In this document: positions 6,620-8,530 of the stretch, one piece after another | How positions within the stretch are numbered: position 1 is the stretch's first letter | Layout: each line of letters opens with the position of its first letter | NCBI GenBank assembly: GCA_944384285.1 | Contig: CALWSX010000032.1 | Location: 1-8,530 of the forward strand | Reading direction: 5' to 3' | Length of the DNA stretch: 8,530 nucleotides | Source: an uncultured Lachnospiraceae bacterium | Lineage (GTDB): Bacteria > Bacillota > Clostridia > Lachnospirales > Anaerotignaceae | Made by a program: the position numbers and the translations under genes | The notes under the pieces: generated by a model | What the model saw: the letters and a program-made list of their open reading frames with translations, nothing else | Database searches by the model: none | What the model was told of the DNA's origin: nothing

Positions 6620-7660
6620 ATGTACGCAAACGGAGTAAGACATTTTATTGATACACAGGATTTTACACAAAAAGAGATTCTTGATATCATTTATTTGTCT
6701 CTTGAGATTAAAAAAAGTATTAAAGCAGGATATAATCCACCATTATTAAAAGGAAAAACTCTCGGAATGATTTTCCAGCAATCATCAACAAGAACTCGTG
6801 TATCTTTTGAAACAGCTATGGAACAATTAGGCGGACATGCTCAGTATCTTGGACCTGGTATGATTCAGTTAGGCGGACATGAAACAATAGGAGATACAGG
6901 AAAAGTATTATCGCAGTTAATAGATGTTGTTATGGCTCGTGTTATTGAACATAATACAGTTGTTGAACTTGCAAAATCATGTTCTATTCCTGTAATGAAT
7001 GCTATGTCAGATTATAATCACCCAACACAGGAAATAGGGGATATGTGTACAATCGTAGAAAATCTTCCAAGAGGAAAAAGATTAGAAGATTGTAAAGTTG
7101 TATTTGTAGGAGACGCTACACAGGTATGTGCTTCGCTTGCAATGATTACAACAAAATGTGGTATGAATTTTGTACACTATGGTCCAAAAGGTCATCAGCT
7201 TCAGGATAGCCCAAGTGCAGCTTGTCTTGAAAAAATTAAAAAGAACTGTGAAGAATATGGAGGCACATTCTTAAGCACAGATGACAGAGAAGCAGTTAGA
7301 GGCGCTGATTTTATCTATACAGATGTTTGGTATGGCTTATATGAAAGTGAAATGCCAAAAGAAGAACGTGTACGTGTATTTGGAGATTATCAGGTAAACC
7401 GTGATTTAATGTCATTAGGAAATATTGGATGTAAATTCTTACACTGTTTACCAGCAACAAGAGGTGAAGAAGTAACTGATGAAGTTGCAGATTCTGAATC
7501 TTCACTTTGTTGGGACGAGGCAGGAAACCGCCTTACAGCTATGAGAGGTCTTCTTGTATATTTAACACAGTATCAGAGAGCAGCAGAACCTACAGAACTT
7601 CAAAAAGCAGCAGCTAAAGAATCCTTAGAAAAATTTATGGCAGATAGAGGAATCCAATAA
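6620..7660 (+). CDS. ptcA: Putrescine carbamoyltransferase
   Basis: 346 residues, a transcarbamylase of the ornithine/putrescine branch. In the catabolic direction it converts N-carbamoylputrescine and phosphate to putrescine and carbamoyl phosphate. Carbamoyl-phosphate site: SSTRTR (55-60). Further transcarbamylase motifs are the HPTQ of DYNHPTQE (131-138), FVGDATQVC (162-170) and HCLPATRGEE (275-284). The second-substrate loop reads DVWYGLYE and lacks the D-x-x-x-S-M-G type loop of ornithine carbamoyltransferase. This, and strong likeness through GMIFQQSSTRTRVSFETAME and SDYNHPTQE to enterococcal putrescine carbamoyltransferase as I recall it, plus an extra C-terminal helix (about 325-343), point to putrescine rather than ornithine. 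It starts 31 bases after the amidohydrolase and is last in the operon. No carbamate kinase follows, although described agmatine systems normally encode one. Ornithine carbamoyltransferase is the main alternative, made unlikely by aguA. Confidence 0.92.
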   Translation: MYANGVRHFIDTQDFTQKEILDIIYLSLEIKKSIKAGYNPPLLKGKTLGMIFQQSSTRTRVSFETAMEQLGGHAQYLGPGMIQLGGHETIGDTGKVLSQLIDVVMARVIEHNTVVELAKSCSIPVMNAMSDYNHPTQEIGDMCTIVENLPRGKRLEDCKVVFVGDATQVCASLAMITTKCGMNFVHYGPKGHQLQDSPSAACLEKIKKNCEEYGGTFLSTDDREAVRGADFIYTDVWYGLYESEMPKEERVRVFGDYQVNRDLMSLGNIGCKFLHCLPATRGEEVTDEVADSESSLCWDEAGNRLTAMRGLLVYLTQYQRAAEPTELQKAAAKESLEKFMADRGIQ

Positions 7661-7832
7661 TTTTAAAATTTTAAATTAAAGCTTTACAGAAATTAATAAA
7701 ATAAAGATACTTTTTTATGCAGAAAAACTTTCCCATATTAGTATAATTTATAAACTCTTCAAATAGTGTTAAATAATATATAATTACTTACCCTAAAATT
7801 TAATAATATAAAATATTTTAAAACGAACGGTA
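7661..7832. other. AT-rich intergenic stretch without recognisable gene
   Basis: About 170 bases of very AT-rich sequence between ptcA and the shared hairpin. I see no open frame with a ribosome binding site on either strand, no stable hairpin and no RNA gene. It is probably 3' untranslated sequence of the operon. Confidence 0.5.
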
Positions 7833-7867
7833 AAATAAGCAATGTGATTTTTTCACATTGCTTATTT
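7833..7867. terminator. Bidirectional intrinsic terminator between convergent operons
   Basis: A perfect 15-bp stem (7833-7847 with 7853-7867, core AAGCAATGTGA/TCACATTGCTT) closes a 5-T loop. T-rich sequence follows in both directions: TTTATTTT on the plus strand and TATTTTACC on the minus strand. It can end the agmatine operon and also the leftward small-protein/glycosyltransferase unit, whose last stop codon lies 36 bases away. Confidence 0.85.
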
Positions 7868-7902
7868 ATTTTATAAATAATTGAAATAGTTATTATACTA
7901 TA

Positions 7903-7995
7903 CTAAAAAAGATGAATTTTTGTAACCATAAATATAACTATTGATAGAATTATTAGCCCGATTATTATTCCAAATAATATATTTTTTTGTTTCAT
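7903..7995 (-). CDS. Small single-helix membrane protein (30 residues), unknown function
   Basis: Reads MKQKNILFGI, then a run of Ile, Leu, Val and Gly, and ends VTKIHLF before TAG at 7903-7905. That is a short basic start, one transmembrane helix of about 20 residues and a short tail, with the basic end predicted inside. AAGGAG at 8005-8010 lies 9 bases before the ATG. Its ATG overlaps the TGA of the glycosyltransferase frame by four bases (ATGA), which suggests translational coupling to that gene. The shared terminator follows 36 bases after the stop, so it looks complete rather than a cut fragment. Small partner proteins encoded next to membrane polysaccharide synthases are known in other systems, but I recognise no family here. 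An N-terminal remnant of a larger exported protein is possible. Confidence 0.55.
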   Translation of the reverse strand: MKQKNILFGIIIGLIILSIVIFMVTKIHLF

Positions 7996-8530
7996 TTCCA
8001 CTCGCTCCTTTTATTAAATAGTTTTATAAGATATCCATGTAATGCGGCGGTACTTTGTATTGTTTGAAAAAATAAAATGAAAAAGATAAACCCTAATATA
8101 CTATTTTTAAAAGGAATCCCTAGTTTTTTTTGATATAGGTACATGCTAAGAAATAAAATTATACAAACTGCTAACGTAAATAATGTTAGAATTCCTGCAA
8201 AGTAAAAATAACCCAAAAATGCAATAATAATTCCAGGAATAAATCCAAATAAATAACTGAAAGGTTTACAAATGTAAAGTAACGAGAGAAAAATGTACCT
8301 TGTTTCCAGGGCGGAACATATGATAACCCTTCAATCATACCAATAGCCCATCTTTTTCGTTGATTATAAAAAGAGTTTAATGTATCAGGAACAGTTGTAT
8401 ATCCTACTGCTCTTGGCTCATAAGAGGAAGAAAGGCCTTTTTTCACTAAATGATATGTTAGAACTATGTCTTCTCCCAAAACATCTTTCCAGCCTCCTAT
8501 TTTTTAACTTCCATAGTTTTATAAGCGCTG
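7992..8530 (-). pseudogene. Membrane glycosyltransferase family 2 (processive synthase type), 3' part with two frame lesions; 5' end outside window
   Basis: Entering from the right edge on the minus strand, the frame reads S-A-Y-K-T-M-E-V-K-K and hits TAG. Joining frames at the A6 run (8500-8505) restores K-I-G-G-W-K-D-V-L-G-E-D, as expected for a GT2 enzyme, so one A has probably been lost. Then come the GED motif, the acceptor region and the QRKRW motif (N-Q-R-K-R-W-A-I-G-M) of processive GT2 synthases. A second lesion lies near 8243-8251: after F-T-F-V-N-L-S-V-I-Y-L-D the frame ends at 8186-8188, while the neighbouring frame gives Y-L-F-G-F-I-P-G, then transmembrane helices, the K-K-L-G-I-P segment and a final W-K stop at 7992. 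Known relatives are inner-membrane enzymes making beta-linked polysaccharides. The product cannot be full length or functional as sequenced. Confidence 0.8.
8005..8010 (-). promoter_or_regulatory. Ribosome binding site of the 30-residue membrane protein
   Basis: AAGGAG on the minus strand, 9 bases before the ATG at 7993-7995, located inside the end of the glycosyltransferase frame. It is the main support for calling this very small gene. Confidence 0.65.

Overview
The window is AT-rich. It has strong AGGAGG-type ribosome binding sites, short intergenic gaps, an Rnf complex subunit and a secreted protein with stalk-type (copper amine oxidase N-terminal-like) repeats. Together these suggest an anaerobic low-GC Firmicute of the class Clostridia. 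I cannot name the genus from sequence alone.

Layout, left to right. (1) Bases 1-314 (+) hold the 3' end of rnfB, closed by a strong intrinsic terminator. (2) Bases 361-2277 carry two minus-strand genes. One is an intact secreted protein with two stalk-like repeats. The other, upstream of it, is a LuxR-type regulator whose single reading frame is cut by one in-frame TAA. (3) Bases 2278-2519 form a divergent control region. It has three 12-bp direct repeats at an exact 23-bp period, just upstream of a good sigma-A-like promoter. (4) Bases 2520-7660 (+) are a four-gene operon: agmatine deiminase (aguA), a MATE transporter, a YtcJ-type amidohydrolase and putrescine carbamoyltransferase (ptcA). 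(5) A 15-bp hairpin at 7833-7867 acts as a shared terminator for converging transcription. (6) Bases 7903-8530 (-) hold a 30-residue one-helix membrane protein and the 3' part of a family 2 membrane glycosyltransferase broken by two separate frame lesions.

How the operon should work. AguA converts agmatine to N-carbamoylputrescine plus ammonia. PtcA then phosphorolyses N-carbamoylputrescine to putrescine and carbamoyl phosphate. In the described lactic acid bacterial agmatine deiminase systems a carbamate kinase turns carbamoyl phosphate into ATP and an APC-type antiporter exchanges agmatine for putrescine. Neither gene is present here. In their place sit a MATE-family transporter and a metal-dependent amidohydrolase, which could move and liberate the substrate. 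That combination, the ordered repeat array and the broken adjacent regulator are the most interesting points in the window.
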